Part shown: one piece after another, positions 35,566 to 45,148 of the stretch
Position numbering within the stretch: the stretch's first letter is position 1
How the letters are laid out: every line of letters starts with the position of its first letter
Origin: Shinella daejeonensis
GTDB taxonomy: Bacteria > Pseudomonadota > Alphaproteobacteria > Rhizobiales > Rhizobiaceae
Assembly (NCBI RefSeq): GCF_024281235.1
Contig: NZ_JAHWXY010000003.1
Coordinates: 62,001-126,000, forward strand
Direction of reading: 5' to 3'
Length of the DNA: 64,000 nt
Position numbers and translations under genes: made by a program
The notes under the pieces: model-generated
Told to the model about the DNA's origin: nothing
The model's input: the letters and a program-made list of their open reading frames with translations, nothing else
Databases searched by the model: none

Positions 35566-35726
35566 TATTGTCTCCTGTTTCGACGAGCCCTTTCCGCTTG
35601 ATTGCGGCTATGGCATGGATGTAGCACTTTACGGCTGCCTGGCCATCCGGCGGCCGGATGACAGACTGTTCACCCCGTGTTGACGGTGCATGGGAGAGAC
35701 TTCTTCCAGATGCAGGAAAACAAAGC

Positions 35727-36482
35727 ATGAATTCCACCCGAACCGCAACGGCCGCCATGCTCGCCATCGGCGACGAGCTTCTTTCGGGCCGCACCAAGGA
35801 CAAGAACATCGGCCAGCTCGCCGACATGCTGTTTCTTGCCGGCATCGACCTTAAGGAAGTCCGCATCGTCGGCGACGAGGAGGCGGCGATCGTCGAGGCG
35901 CTGAATGCGCTGCGCGGACGCTACGATTACGTCTTCACCTCCGGCGGAATCGGCCCGACCCACGACGACATCACGGCCGACGCGGTGGCGCGTGCCTTCG
36001 GCGTGTCCTGCATCCACGACCCGCTGGCGATGGACCTTCTGGCCGCGATGTATGCGCGGCGCGACATGGAATTCAACGAGGCCCGCCAGCGCATGGCGCG
36101 GATGCCGGAGGGCGCACGCCACATCGAAAACCCCGTCTCGACGGCCCCCGGCTTCCATATCGGCAATGTCTATGTGATGGCCGGCGTGCCGCAGGTCTTC
36201 ACGGCCATGCTCGGCACCGTCGTCCCGCATCTCGAAGGCGGCCGGCCGATGCTTTCCCGCAGCGTCGCCTCCCCCTTCGGCGAAGGCGATATCGGCACGC
36301 CGCTCGCCGCCATCCAGAAAAAGCATCCCGAGACCAGCATCGGCTCCTATCCTCGCTTCGAAAGCGGGCGTTTTTCCACGGAGATCGTCATCAGGAGCGC
36401 TGAGGAAAGCCCGGCCGATGCGGCCGAGCGTGATATCATGGCGATGATCGCCGAGATCGCCGCGGCAAAGGCCGGCATTTGA
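35727..36482 (+). CDS. CinA-like molybdopterin-binding domain protein
   Basis: Short form of the competence/damage-inducible protein family, containing only the MoaB/MogA-like domain (COG1058) and lacking the C-terminal NMN deamidase domain. The 251-residue protein has AMLAIGDELLSGRTKDKN, the FTSGGIGPTHDDITADAVA loop and VMAGVPQVFTAML. In other bacteria this domain acts as ADP-ribose/CoA pyrophosphatase; activity here is unproven. Start: ATG at 35727; upstream in-frame starts lack ribosome-binding sites. A USP gene follows. Confidence 0.85.
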   Translation: MNSTRTATAAMLAIGDELLSGRTKDKNIGQLADMLFLAGIDLKEVRIVGDEEAAIVEALNALRGRYDYVFTSGGIGPTHDDITADAVARAFGVSCIHDPLAMDLLAAMYARRDMEFNEARQRMARMPEGARHIENPVSTAPGFHIGNVYVMAGVPQVFTAMLGTVVPHLEGGRPMLSRSVASPFGEGDIGTPLAAIQKKHPETSIGSYPRFESGRFSTEIVIRSAEESPADAAERDIMAMIAEIAAAKAGI

Positions 36483-36548
36483 TTCCGATCAAGGCCCGTA
36501 GCCGGCGGAGGGTCCACCCTTCGACAAGAACTGCAACAGGAGGCCGAC

Positions 36549-37391
36549 ATGAGCTACAAGACCATCGTCGCGGTACTGAGCACCGCGCGGGACGCTGCAA
36601 AAGTCACCGAACACGCCCTGGCGCTCGCCCGTGAAAGCGGCGGCCATGTAATCGGCATCCACGCCGAAGTGCCGCTCATCATCACGATGATCGCCCCGAT
36701 GGAGTATCCGGATCCCAACGCCGTGACCGCCCTGCAGGAGCGCGCGCGCCAGCAATCGAGAGATGTCGAGAAAATCTTCCGCGATCTTTGCGCGCGAGAC
36801 GATATTTCCTACGAATGGCGCCTTTTCACCGGCACCGCCGGCTACGCATCCGCCGGGGTGATCGAAAGCGCGCGCGGCGCGGACCTGGTGATCGCCAGCC
36901 AGTTCGTTTCCGATCTCGACGGCCCGACCCGTGCCGATATCGAGGATCTTCTCTACGAAAGCGGCCGGCCGCTTTACCTCGTCTCCAACGCACCGGCAGG
37001 ACCGCAGTCGACGGAGCGGGTGCTGGTCGCCTGGAACGGCTCACGCGAATCGGCGCGGGCGACCTACGATGCCCTGCCCTTCCTGCTTTCCGCCCGCCAG
37101 GTGGAAGTCTTCGGCGTCGATCCCCATGAGGCCCGGCTGCAACCGGCCGAACTGTTCGGCACGGATATCGCCACCAGCCTGTCGCGGCATGGAATAGAGG
37201 TCAGCATCGCGTCGGAGGCGGCCGGAAACCGCTCCATCGCGGAGGTCATCAACCTTCGCGCCGCCGAGACCGGCGCCAGCCTCATCGTCATGGGAGCCTA
37301 CAGCCATTCGCGCCTGCGCCAGCGGCTGTTCGGCGGCGTGACCAGCGCGATGATGCGCGACGCCCCGGTTCCGGTGCTGATGTCCCGCTGA
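36549..37391 (+). CDS. Universal stress protein, tandem Usp domains
   Basis: A 280-residue protein of two Usp folds. The first half has YKTIVAVLSTARDA and GADLVIASQF; the second has ERVLVAWNGSRESARAT and the ATP-binding motif GAYSHSRLRQRLFGGVTSAMM. Tandem UspE-like proteins respond to stress, probably by binding ATP or regulating partner proteins. AGGAGG precedes the ATG. A strong terminator follows. Confidence 0.9.
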   Translation: MSYKTIVAVLSTARDAAKVTEHALALARESGGHVIGIHAEVPLIITMIAPMEYPDPNAVTALQERARQQSRDVEKIFRDLCARDDISYEWRLFTGTAGYASAGVIESARGADLVIASQFVSDLDGPTRADIEDLLYESGRPLYLVSNAPAGPQSTERVLVAWNGSRESARATYDALPFLLSARQVEVFGVDPHEARLQPAELFGTDIATSLSRHGIEVSIASEAAGNRSIAEVINLRAAETGASLIVMGAYSHSRLRQRLFGGVTSAMMRDAPVPVLMSR

Positions 37392-37428
37392 GAATCGGCT
37401 TCCGGCCGCGATAGCCGCCCGATCGCAC

Positions 37429-37459
37429 ATCACCCCGATGCTTGCAGCGGGGTGATTTT
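37429..37459 (+). terminator. Terminator after the universal stress gene
   Basis: A 9-bp stem ATCACCCCG / CGGGGTGAT with a 10-nt loop is followed by TTTC, about 38 nt past the stop. Confidence 0.75.
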
Positions 37460-37603
37460 CCTGATTCGACCCGCCGCAAGCGCCTGCGGCCGGATTTTCC
37501 TTGCTACAAGGCCATAGCGGCCGGCGTTTCCATCTTTCGCCCCAAGGCGCAGATGCTCTAAGAGAAACATCTCTCTTTGCGTGCAAGATCAGGAGCTTTC
37601 CGA

Positions 37604-38101
37604 ATGTCCCTCCCCGACAAGGCCTTTCCCGTATCCTGGGATCAATTTCACCGCGACGCCCGCGCGCTGGCCTGGCGGCTTGCCGACAACGGCCGGACAT
37701 GGCGCGCCATCGTCTGCATCACCCGCGGCGGCCTGGTGCCGGCGGCCATCATCGCCCGCGAACTGAATGTCCGGCTGATCGAGACCGTCTGCGTCGCCTC
37801 CTACCATGATTATGTATCGCAGGGCGACATGCAGGTGCTCAAGGAAATCACGCCCGCGTTGCGCACCGACGGCGGCGACGGCGTCCTGATCGTCGACGAC
37901 CTCACCGACACGGGCAAGACGGCCGCGATGGTGCGCGCCATGCTGCCGAAAGCCCATTTCGCCGCGGTCTATGCCAAGCCGAAGGGGCGGCCGATGGTCG
38001 ACACCTTCGTCACCGAGGTCAGTCAGGACACCTGGATCTATTTTCCATGGGATCTCGGCTTCACCTATCAGGAGCCCATTGCGACCGGTCCGCGCAGCTG
38101 A
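37604..38101 (+). CDS. gpt: Xanthine-guanine phosphoribosyltransferase
   Basis: Salvages guanine and xanthine to GMP and XMP using PRPP. The 165-residue protein has the PRTase PRPP-binding loop [13 protein letters not shown] at 94-106, [18 protein letters not shown] at 38-55, and the C-terminal WIYFPWD base-binding region typical of bacterial Gpt. Start: ATG at 37604 with AGGAG 8 nt upstream; an ATG nine codons earlier lacks one. It precedes the 640-bp nrdJ leader. Confidence 0.94.
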   Translation: MSLPDKAFPVSWDQFHRDARALAWRLADNGRTWRAIVCITRGGLVPAAIIARELNVRLIETVCVASYHDYVSQGDMQVLKEITPALRTDGGDGVLIVDDLTDTGKTAAMVRAMLPKAHFAAVYAKPKGRPMVDTFVTEVSQDTWIYFPWDLGFTYQEPIATGPRS

Positions 38102-38371
38102 CGTCCTCTTTCGTGTGACCGGTTTCCGGGCTGCCGGAGCAGGTCCCGGCGATTCGCCTTTCCGCCGCGACGGCGGCGGAAAGAGCGTTGCGCAGCGCAA
38201 GCCCCGTCGCCATCCTGCATCGATTTTTCCCGGCTTTTCTCCCTGTCTTTCATGCCGGAAAACAGGTTCCGGCCCGAAGCCGCTGATTTTACAGGGCTCC
38301 CGGGATGTCCCCGCTTTCCACAGCCTGCCGACACAATATATAGCGGACAAATATCCGTCACAAACCACCCC

Positions 38372-38400
38372 TTGACGGAATCGCCCCCTATAGCGTTAAT
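38372..38400 (+). promoter_or_regulatory. Candidate nrdJ promoter
   Basis: TTGACG (38372-38377), 17-nt spacer, GTTAAT (38395-38400). If used, it gives a leader of about 335 nt. A TATATT inside the first NrdR box (38580-38585) could be an alternative -10 but lacks a good -35. Confidence 0.4.
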
Positions 38401-38575
38401 GATTTGCAAGTTGCAGCGGCGATTGGACCGGAAAGTAACGAGGCCGGATCCTCCTTCAGGAAATCGCATTCCATGCGCGGGCGGCGGGACGGATAATCCC
38501 CTCGTGGCCTGAGGCTTTTTTGCGCTTTTTTTGATCGTCGGCACAACCCTGCGGTACTGGAAAAATCGGCTGTTG

Positions 38576-38591
38576 ATACTATATTTAGTAT
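38576..38591 (+). promoter_or_regulatory. Candidate NrdR box 1
   Basis: ATACTATATTTAGTAT has perfect 6-bp arms (ATACTA/TAGTAT) and fits the NrdR consensus acaCwAtATaTwGtgt in the conserved core. It lies 150 bp before the ribonucleotide reductase start. Confidence 0.65.
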
Positions 38592-38606
38592 TTGCAGCCA
38601 GGCTTT

Positions 38607-38622
38607 CATCAATATACAGGGT
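38607..38622 (+). promoter_or_regulatory. Candidate NrdR box 2 (degenerate)
   Basis: CATCAATATACAGGGT keeps the core CAATATACAG and starts 31 bp after box 1, three helical turns away, the usual NrdR tandem spacing. Confidence 0.45.
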
Positions 38623-38741
38623 CTCTCGACAAGATCGGGTTTCCCGCACGGAATGAGAAGAGCCTGGCTGCGGCAATGCGGCCGGACGAGGATATTGTGC
38701 CCTGTGCAAGGGCGGAATGCGGCAGCAGAGGACAACGGACC

Positions 38742-41700
38742 ATGCGCATAGAACGTCGTTTCACCAAGTCTGGCCAGTCGGCTTACGCGGAGATCGAATT
38801 CCGCAAGGCGACCAGCGAAATCCGTAATCCCGACGGATCCATCGTCTTCCGTCTGGCCGATATCGACGTGCCGGCGCAGTTCTCGCAGGTGGCCGCCGAC
38901 ATTCTCGCCCAGAAATATTTCCGCAAGGCCGGCGTTCCGGCCCGCCTGAAGAAGGTCGAGGAAAACGACGTTCCTTCCTTCCTGTGGCGCTCCGTTCCCG
39001 ATACCGAGGCGCTCAAGGCGCTGCCCGAAGACGAGCGCTATGGCTCGGAAACCGATGCCCGGCAGGTCTTCGACCGTCTCGCCGGCACCTGGGCCTACTG
39101 GGGCTGGAAGGGCCGCTATTTCGCATCCGAAGAAGACGCCAGCGCCTTCAAGGACGAACTGGCCTATATGCTCGCCACCCAGCGCGTCGCGCCCAACAGC
39201 CCGCAGTGGTTCAATACCGGCCTGCACTGGGCCTATGGCATCGACGGTCCCGGTCAGGGGCATTTCTATGTCGACCCCTTCACCGGCAAGCTCACGAAGT
39301 CCAAGTCGGCCTATGAGCATCCGCAGCCGCATGCCTGCTTCATCCAGTCCGTCGAGGACGATCTCGTCAACGAGAACGGCATCATGGACTTGTGGGTGCG
39401 CGAAGCGCGTCTGTTCAAATACGGCTCCGGCACCGGCTCCAATTTCTCGCATCTGCGCGGCGAAGGCGAGAAGCTTTCCGGCGGCGGCCGCTCCTCCGGC
39501 CTCATGAGCTTCCTGAAGATCGGCGACCGGGCGGCCGGCGCCATCAAGTCCGGCGGCACGACGCGCCGCGCCGCCAAGATGGTGGTGGTTGACATCGACC
39601 ATCCGGACATCGAGGATTACATCAACTGGAAGGTCAAGGAAGAGCAGAAGGTGGCGGCCCTCGTCACCGGCTCGAAGATCGTCGCCGGCCATCTCAAGGC
39701 GATCATGAAGGCCTGCATCAATTGCTCGGCCGACGGCGACAAATGCTACGATCCGGCGGAGAATCCGGCGCTGAAGCGCGAGATCCGCGCGGCCAAGAAG
39801 AATCAGGTTCCCGAGAGCTACGTCAAGCGGGTCATCCAGTTCGCCCGTCAGGGCTACAAGGAGATCGAGTTCAAGACCTACGACACGGACTGGGATTCGG
39901 AAGCCTATCTCACCGTCTCCGGGCAGAACTCCAACAACTCCGTATCGCTCAAGGACGACTTCCTGCGCGCCGTCGAGACCGATGGCGACTGGAACCTGAC
40001 CGCCCGCAAGGACGGCAAGGTGATGAAGACGCTGAAAGCCCGCGACCTGTGGGAACAGATTTCCTACGCGGCCTGGGCTTCGGCCGATCCCGGGCTCCAC
40101 TTCAACACCACGATGAACGACTGGCACACCTGCCCGGCGGCCGGCCCCATCCGCGCGTCGAACCCGTGCTCGGAATACATGTTCCTCGACGACACGGCCT
40201 GCAACCTCGCATCGCTGAACCTCCTGCAATTCAAGGATCCGGCGACGAAGAGGATCGATATCGCTGCTTACGAACACGCCGTGCGGCTGTGGACCGTCGT
40301 GCTCGAGGTCTCGGTGATGATGGCGCAGTTCCCGTCGCGCCAGATCGCCGAACTCTCCTACGAGTACCGGACGCTCGGCCTCGGCTACGCCAATATCGGC
40401 GGCCTGCTGATGTCCTCCGGCATTCCCTATGATTCGGCCGAGGGCCGCGCCATCGCCGGTGCGCTCACCGCCATCATGACGGGGGTCGCCTATGCGACTT
40501 CGGCCGAGATGGCCGGCGAACTCGGTCCCTTCCCCGGCTTTGCGCCGAACCGCGACAACATGCTGCGCGTCATGCGCAACCATCGTCGCGCGGCGCATGG
40601 CGAGGCCGCAGGATACGAAGCGCTGTCGGTGAACCCGGTCGCCCTCGTCCATGCCGATTGCTCGGACCCGGATCTGATCGAACACGCCAAGGCCGCCTGG
40701 GACAAGGCCGTCAAGCTCGGCGAAAAGAACGGCTATCGCAATGCCCAGACCACGGTCATCGCGCCGACCGGCACGATCGGCCTCGTCATGGATTGCGACA
40801 CCACGGGCATCGAACCGGACTTCGCACTGGTCAAGTTCAAGAAGCTCGCCGGCGGCGGCTATTTCAAGATCATCAACCGCGCCGTGCCGGAGGCGCTGCG
40901 CACGCTCGGTTATTCGGAAAGCCAGATCGCCGAGATCGAGGCTTATGCCGTCGGGCACGGCAACCTGAACCAGGCACCGGCGATCAACCCTTCGACGCTG
41001 AAGGCCAAAGGTTTCACCGATGAGAAGATCGAAGCTCTCAACGTCGGCCTGAAATCGGCCTTCGACATCAAGTTCGCCTTCAACCAGTGGTCGCTCGGCG
41101 CCGATTTCCTCAAGGAAACCCTGAAGGTTTCCGACGAGCAGCTTTCCGACCTGTCCTTCAATCTTCTGGAGCACATCGGTTTCTCCCGGAAGGACATCGA
41201 AGCTGCCAATATCCACATTTGCGGCGCCATGACGCTCGAGGGCGCACCGTTCCTCAAGCCCGAGCACCTGCCGGTCTTCGATTGCGCCAACCCCTGCGGC
41301 AAGATCGGCAAGCGCTATCTCTCGGTCGAAAGCCACATCCGCATGATGGCCGCCGCCCAGCCGTTCATCTCGGGCGCGATCTCCAAGACGATCAACATGC
41401 CGAACGAGGCGGCCGTCGAGGACTGCAAGAACGCCTATATGCTGTCGTGGAAGCTGGGCCTCAAGGCCAATGCGCTCTACCGCGACGGCTCCAAGCTGTC
41501 GCAGCCGCTCAACGCCTCGCTGATCGAGGATGAGGACGACGAGGACGCCATCGAGGAACTGGCCGCCGCGCCCGCAGCCGCCCAGGCGGTGACGGTGACG
41601 GAGAAGGTCATCGAGAAGGTCGTCGAACGCCTGGTGCGCGAACGCGAGAAATTGCCGAACCGCCGTCAGGGCTATACCCAGAAGGCGCTGATCGGCGGGC

Positions 41701-42548
41701 ACAAGGTCTATCTGCGCACCGGCGAGTTCGGCGACGGCCGCCTCGGCGAGATCTTCATCGACATGCACAAGGAAGGCGCCGCCTTCCGCGCGATGATGAA
41801 CAATTTCGCCATCGCCATCTCGCTTGGCCTGCAATACGGCGTGCCGCTGGAAGAATATGTGGAGGCCTTCACCTTCACCAAGTTCGAGCCGGCCGGAATG
41901 GTCCAGGGCAATGACGCGATCAAGAACGCGACATCGATCATCGACTATGTCTTCCGCGAGCTTGCCGTTTCCTATCTCGGCCGTCACGATCTTGCCCATG
42001 TCGATATCTCCGATTTCTCCAACACCGCGCTCGGCAAGGGCGTACAGGAAGGCAAGACCAACCTGATCTCCACCGGCTGGACGCGCGGCTACAAGCCAAC
42101 CCTCGTCCAGGGCGGCGGCATGGACAGGCAACTCGGCGAACCGAAGGGCTCGGCGACCGCCGCTCCCGCCATGGCGGGCTTGACGGCGAACGTAACCTCG
42201 TTTGCCGGCGGCGCGGCCCGCAAGCTGGAACCGGCCGTTGCCGCCAGCCCGTCGGAGATCCTCGCCTTCAAGCGCGATTACGAAGAGCGGGCGATTCCCG
42301 CCGACGAGGTCGCAGAGGCGGCACCGACGCCGGAGCAGAGCGTGACCGCCCTTTTCTCCGACAAGGCCGCAGCCGACGCCGCAAGCGCCAAGGCCGAAGC
42401 CAAGAAGGTGGAGAACGAGCGCCGCATCCGCTCCATCGCCCAGGGCTACACGGGCAACATGTGCTCCGAGTGCCAGAACTTCACGATGGTGCGCAACGGC
42501 ACCTGCGAGAAGTGCGATACCTGCGGCGCGACAAGTGGTTGCAGCTGA
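38742..42548 (+). CDS. nrdJ: B12-dependent (class II) ribonucleotide reductase
   Basis: Adenosylcobalamin-dependent enzyme that makes deoxyribonucleotides with or without oxygen. The 1268-residue protein has the class II/I catalytic core ([66 protein letters not shown]), a TSCPD domain ([20 protein letters not shown]) and a C-terminal cysteine-rich zinc-ribbon/redox tail ([16 protein letters not shown]). No ATP-cone is evident at the N-terminus. Start: ATG at 38742; an open frame upstream is not conserved-looking. NrdR-like boxes precede it and a terminator follows. It may be the sole RNR, but other loci are outside the window. Confidence 0.96.
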   Translation: MRIERRFTKSGQSAYAEIEFRKATSEIRNPDGSIVFRLADIDVPAQFSQVAADILAQKYFRKAGVPARLKKVEENDVPSFLWRSVPDTEALKALPEDERYGSETDARQVFDRLAGTWAYWGWKGRYFASEEDASAFKDELAYMLATQRVAPNSPQWFNTGLHWAYGIDGPGQGHFYVDPFTGKLTKSKSAYEHPQPHACFIQSVEDDLVNENGIMDLWVREARLFKYGSGTGSNFSHLRGEGEKLSGGGRSSGLMSFLKIGDRAAGAIKSGGTTRRAAKMVVVDIDHPDIEDYINWKVKEEQKVAALVTGSKIVAGHLKAIMKACINCSADGDKCYDPAENPALKREIRAAKKNQVPESYVKRVIQFARQGYKEIEFKTYDTDWDSEAYLTVSGQNSNNSVSLKDDFLRAVETDGDWNLTARKDGKVMKTLKARDLWEQISYAAWASADPGLHFNTTMNDWHTCPAAGPIRASNPCSEYMFLDDTACNLASLNLLQFKDPATKRIDIAAYEHAVRLWTVVLEVSVMMAQFPSRQIAELSYEYRTLGLGYANIGGLLMSSGIPYDSAEGRAIAGALTAIMTGVAYATSAEMAGELGPFPGFAPNRDNMLRVMRNHRRAAHGEAAGYEALSVNPVALVHADCSDPDLIEHAKAAWDKAVKLGEKNGYRNAQTTVIAPTGTIGLVMDCDTTGIEPDFALVKFKKLAGGGYFKIINRAVPEALRTLGYSESQIAEIEAYAVGHGNLNQAPAINPSTLKAKGFTDEKIEALNVGLKSAFDIKFAFNQWSLGADFLKETLKVSDEQLSDLSFNLLEHIGFSRKDIEAANIHICGAMTLEGAPFLKPEHLPVFDCANPCGKIGKRYLSVESHIRMMAAAQPFISGAISKTINMPNEAAVEDCKNAYMLSWKLGLKANALYRDGSKLSQPLNASLIEDEDDEDAIEELAAAPAAAQAVTVTEKVIEKVVERLVREREKLPNRRQGYTQKALIGGHKVYLRTGEFGDGRLGEIFIDMHKEGAAFRAMMNNFAIAISLGLQYGVPLEEYVEAFTFTKFEPAGMVQGNDAIKNATSIIDYVFRELAVSYLGRHDLAHVDISDFSNTALGKGVQEGKTNLISTGWTRGYKPTLVQGGGMDRQLGEPKGSATAAPAMAGLTANVTSFAGGAARKLEPAVAASPSEILAFKRDYEERAIPADEVAEAAPTPEQSVTALFSDKAAADAASAKAEAKKVENERRIRSIAQGYTGNMCSECQNFTMVRNGTCEKCDTCGATSGCS

Positions 42549-42576
42549 GCCCATCAGCAGCCAGATAACGAAAAAG

Positions 42577-42606
42577 AGGCCCCGGCGGACAGCGCCGGGG
42601 CCTTTC
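42577..42606 (+). terminator. Terminator after nrdJ
   Basis: A perfect 11-bp stem AGGCCCCGGCG / CGCCGGGGCCT with loop GACAG is followed by TTTC, 28 nt past the nrdJ stop. Confidence 0.8.
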
Positions 42607-42767
42607 GGCTTTCACAGGCTTGCATCGGGCGTCGGCCGGGCACACGGCAAACCGGCGGCGCTCGTGTATAATGACACGCCCGGCGAGGTAAAGTCGCTGT
42701 TGCAATGCATGTGCTTATCCCCACTTTCGGGAGATATGCTTCAGCCGTCACAGGAAGGAATGCGATC

Positions 42768-42995
42768 ATGCCGACCGAGAAAGACAGCCCCAGAGCCTCA
42801 CTGGAAAAGGAACGCGCGCGGCAGCAGCGAAAAAGCGCCGCCGCCGAGCAGGACGATTATCTGGAGGAAGCGCTGGAGGAAACCTTTCCGGCAAGCGACC
42901 CGATTGCGCCGGGCGACGTGAAGGATCATCGCACCGGGCAGGAACGCAGCGGCTCCGGCAAGGGCGCGCCACAAGAGCCTGTAAAGCAGGAATGA
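42768..42995 (+). CDS. Small acidic conserved hypothetical protein (75 aa)
   Basis: A 75-residue hydrophilic protein beginning MPTEKDSPRASLEKERARQQ with a central motif LEEALEETFPASDPIAPGDV and a charged C-terminal tail. The EEALEETFPASDP motif recurs in small rhizobial proteins of unknown function. AGGAAGGA precedes the ATG by about 9 nt. Its stop overlaps the start of the next gene (ATGA), implying coupled translation with the hydrolase. Confidence 0.75.
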   Translation: MPTEKDSPRASLEKERARQQRKSAAAEQDDYLEEALEETFPASDPIAPGDVKDHRTGQERSGSGKGAPQEPVKQE

Positions 42996-43633
42996 ACCCG
43001 CCCCTGCTTTTCGACGGCCCCGCCGATGCGCAGGTCACTCTGCTTCTCGCCCACGGCAGCGGCGCGCCGATGGATTCGCCGGCGATGAACGCCGCCACGA
43101 CAGCCCTTGCCGCCGAGGGCCTGCGGGTGGCCCGTTTCGAATTCGGCTATATGGCCGCGCGCCGCAGCGACGGCGGCCACCGGCCGCCGCCCAGAGCCGA
43201 GACATTGGCTCCGGAATTTTACGCCGCCATCGACGCACTGAAGGCGCAGGGGCCGCTGGTCATCGGCGGCAAGTCGATGGGCGGACGTGTGGCGAGCATG
43301 ATCGCCGACGACCTGCATGCCCGCGGACGCGTGAAAGGACTGCTCTGCCTCGGGTATCCTTTCCATCCGCCGGCAAAACCCGCGCAGCTTCGGACGGCCC
43401 ATCTGGCGACGCTTCGCACCCCGACGCTGATTTACCAGGGAAGCCGCGATCCCTTCGGCACCCGCGAAGAGGTGGCAGGTTACGGATTGTCCGCATCGAT
43501 CCGTATTCTCTGGCTGGAGGACGGCGACCATGACCTGAAACCGCGCAAACGCATCTCCGGTTTCACGGCCGCCGACCATCTGGCGACGATGGCGGTCACG
43601 GTAAGGCGCTGGACGGACGCTCTGGAACGTTGA
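42992..43633 (+). CDS. Alpha/beta hydrolase (KANL3/Tex30-like)
   Basis: A 213-residue predicted serine hydrolase. It has the N-terminal LLLAHGSGAPMDSPAMN oxyanion-type loop, the nucleophile elbow GGKSMGGRVASM, an acid in QGSRDPFGTREE and the catalytic histidine in LEDGDHDLKPRK. This motif set is that of the KANL3/Tex30 hydrolase-like family, substrate unknown. It overlaps the 75-residue gene by 4 nt. Confidence 0.87.
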   Translation: MNPPLLFDGPADAQVTLLLAHGSGAPMDSPAMNAATTALAAEGLRVARFEFGYMAARRSDGGHRPPPRAETLAPEFYAAIDALKAQGPLVIGGKSMGGRVASMIADDLHARGRVKGLLCLGYPFHPPAKPAQLRTAHLATLRTPTLIYQGSRDPFGTREEVAGYGLSASIRILWLEDGDHDLKPRKRISGFTAADHLATMAVTVRRWTDALER

Positions 43634-43840
43634 CGCATCCGGCCGCCGGATGGAAACACCCGGTCGAGACTATGAAGACCCGGCATCAGGACTTGATCGC
43701 CGTAGGATCCAAAGAGGATGAGCTTGCTTACAAACCGATTCATCCGGTTGACAGATTGATTCGGAATCCACTCTCAAGACATTGACGGAAATGAAGTTTT
43801 CCTCAATCGCCGAGCCTCTTCGAACAATCCGGCGGGCGCG

Positions 43841-45148
43841 TCAGCCGCGCTCGCGGCGCAGTTTCGCCCACCAGTCCAGCCGCTTGCGAAGCTCACGCTC
43901 GAAACCGCGCTCCGGCGGATCGTAGAAAGTCTTGCGGCCCATTTTCTCGGGGAAATAATCCTGGCCGGAAAAAGCGTCCGGCTCGTCGTGATCGTAGCGA
44001 TAGCCCTCGTTATAGCCTTCGCTCTTCATCAGCTTGGTCGGCGCATTGAGGATATGCTTGGGCGGCAGCAGCGAGCCATGCTCCTTGGCCGCCCGCATGG
44101 CCGATTTGTAGGCGGTATAGACGGCGTTCGACTTCGGCGCGGTGGCGATATAGACGCAGGCCTGCGCCAGCGCCAGCTCGCCTTCCGGCGAGCCGAGGAA
44201 ATCATAGGCGTCCTTCGCCGCATTGCAGACGGCGAGCGCCTGGGGATCGGCAAGCCCGATATCCTCCACCGCCATGCGCACCAGCCGGCGGCCGATGAAC
44301 AGCGGATCTTCCCCGGCGTCCAGCATCCGCGCGAGATAATAGAGGGCCGCATCGGGATCCGATCCGCGCACGGATTTATGCAGCGCGGAAATCAGATTGT
44401 AATGGCCGTCCTGCCCCTTGTCGTAGACCGGCGCACGGCGCTGGACGATGCGGAACAGCTCGTCCTGACCGAAGGTCTCGTCGGGCCGCGCGGCGCGCCA
44501 GACTTCCTCCGCCAGTGTCAGGATGGCGCGTCCGTCGCCGTCGGCCATGCGCAACAGCGAAAGCCGCGCTTCCGGATCGAGCGGCAGCGACCGCGCCTCC
44601 GCCGCCTCGGCGCGCTTCAGAAGTTCTTCCAGGCTCTCCTCGTCATGCGGCTTGAACGTGAGGACACGGGCGCGGGAAAGCAGCGCGGCATTGAGTTCGA
44701 AGGACGGGTTTTCCGTCGTCGCTCCGACGAGAACGATGGTGCCGTCCTCCATCACCGGCAGGAAACTATCCTGCTGCGCCCGGTTGAAACGGTGGATCTC
44801 ATCGACGAAAAGCAATGTCTGCCGTCCGCCCATGCGGCGCTGACGGGCCGCCTCGAAGACTTTCTTGAGATCCGCAACCCCGGAGAAGATCGCCGATATC
44901 TGCTCGAAGGCGAGCCCCGTCTCGCCGGAGAGCAACCGCGCCACCGTGGTCTTGCCCGTACCGGGCGGGCCCCAGAAAATCATCGAGCCAAGCGATCCCG
45001 CCTCGATCATCCGCGAGAGCACGCCGTCCGGTCCGGTCAGATGCTCCTGGCCGGAAACCTCCTTCAGAGTCTGCGGACGCAGCCGGTCGGCAAGCGGCCG
45101 CTTCGCCGCCATGCCCTCCGGCTCATGGGGCGCGAACAGATCGCTCAT
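43841..45148 (-). CDS. rarA: Replication-associated recombination protein A (MgsA/RarA)
   Basis: AAA+ ATPase acting at stalled replication forks, related to clamp loaders and WRNIP1. The 435-residue protein has Walker A WGPPGTGKTT (59-68), Walker B LLFVDEIHRF (112-121), sensor 1 VGATTENPSFELN, and the C-terminal tetramerisation domain (AVYTAYKSAMRAAKEHG; PPKHILNAPTKLMKSEGY). Its start overlaps the protease stop by 4 nt (45145-45148), so the two genes are cotranscribed. Confidence 0.96.
   Translation of the reverse strand: MSDLFAPHEPEGMAAKRPLADRLRPQTLKEVSGQEHLTGPDGVLSRMIEAGSLGSMIFWGPPGTGKTTVARLLSGETGLAFEQISAIFSGVADLKKVFEAARQRRMGGRQTLLFVDEIHRFNRAQQDSFLPVMEDGTIVLVGATTENPSFELNAALLSRARVLTFKPHDEESLEELLKRAEAAEARSLPLDPEARLSLLRMADGDGRAILTLAEEVWRAARPDETFGQDELFRIVQRRAPVYDKGQDGHYNLISALHKSVRGSDPDAALYYLARMLDAGEDPLFIGRRLVRMAVEDIGLADPQALAVCNAAKDAYDFLGSPEGELALAQACVYIATAPKSNAVYTAYKSAMRAAKEHGSLLPPKHILNAPTKLMKSEGYNEGYRYDHDEPDAFSGQDYFPEKMGRKTFYDPPERGFERELRKRLDWWAKLRRERG

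Larger units (their letters stand above)
38102..38741 (+). promoter_or_regulatory. 640-bp region upstream of nrdJ
   Basis: No credible gene is seen. It holds a GC-rich hairpin at 38166-38182 (CCGCCGCGACGGCGGCGG) that may end gpt transcription, a promoter-like pair at 38372-38400, and two NrdR-like boxes at 38576-38591 and 38607-38622. I looked for a cobalamin riboswitch on both strands and found neither the B12-box nor the GCCACTG element. The start of nrdJ has AGAGGA about 11 nt upstream. Confidence 0.5.

Noticed and set aside
38102-38300. Possible cobalamin riboswitch upstream of nrdJ
   Set aside because: No GCCACTG or B12-box consensus on either strand; only unrelated GC-rich hairpins.
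38388-42554. 1388-codon open frame opposite nrdJ
   Set aside because: Remarkable in length but its translation has no recognisable domain and mirrors nrdJ codon bias.
42577-42700. Extra small gene between nrdJ and the 75-aa CDS
   Set aside because: Open frames overlap the nrdJ terminator and have no ribosome-binding site.
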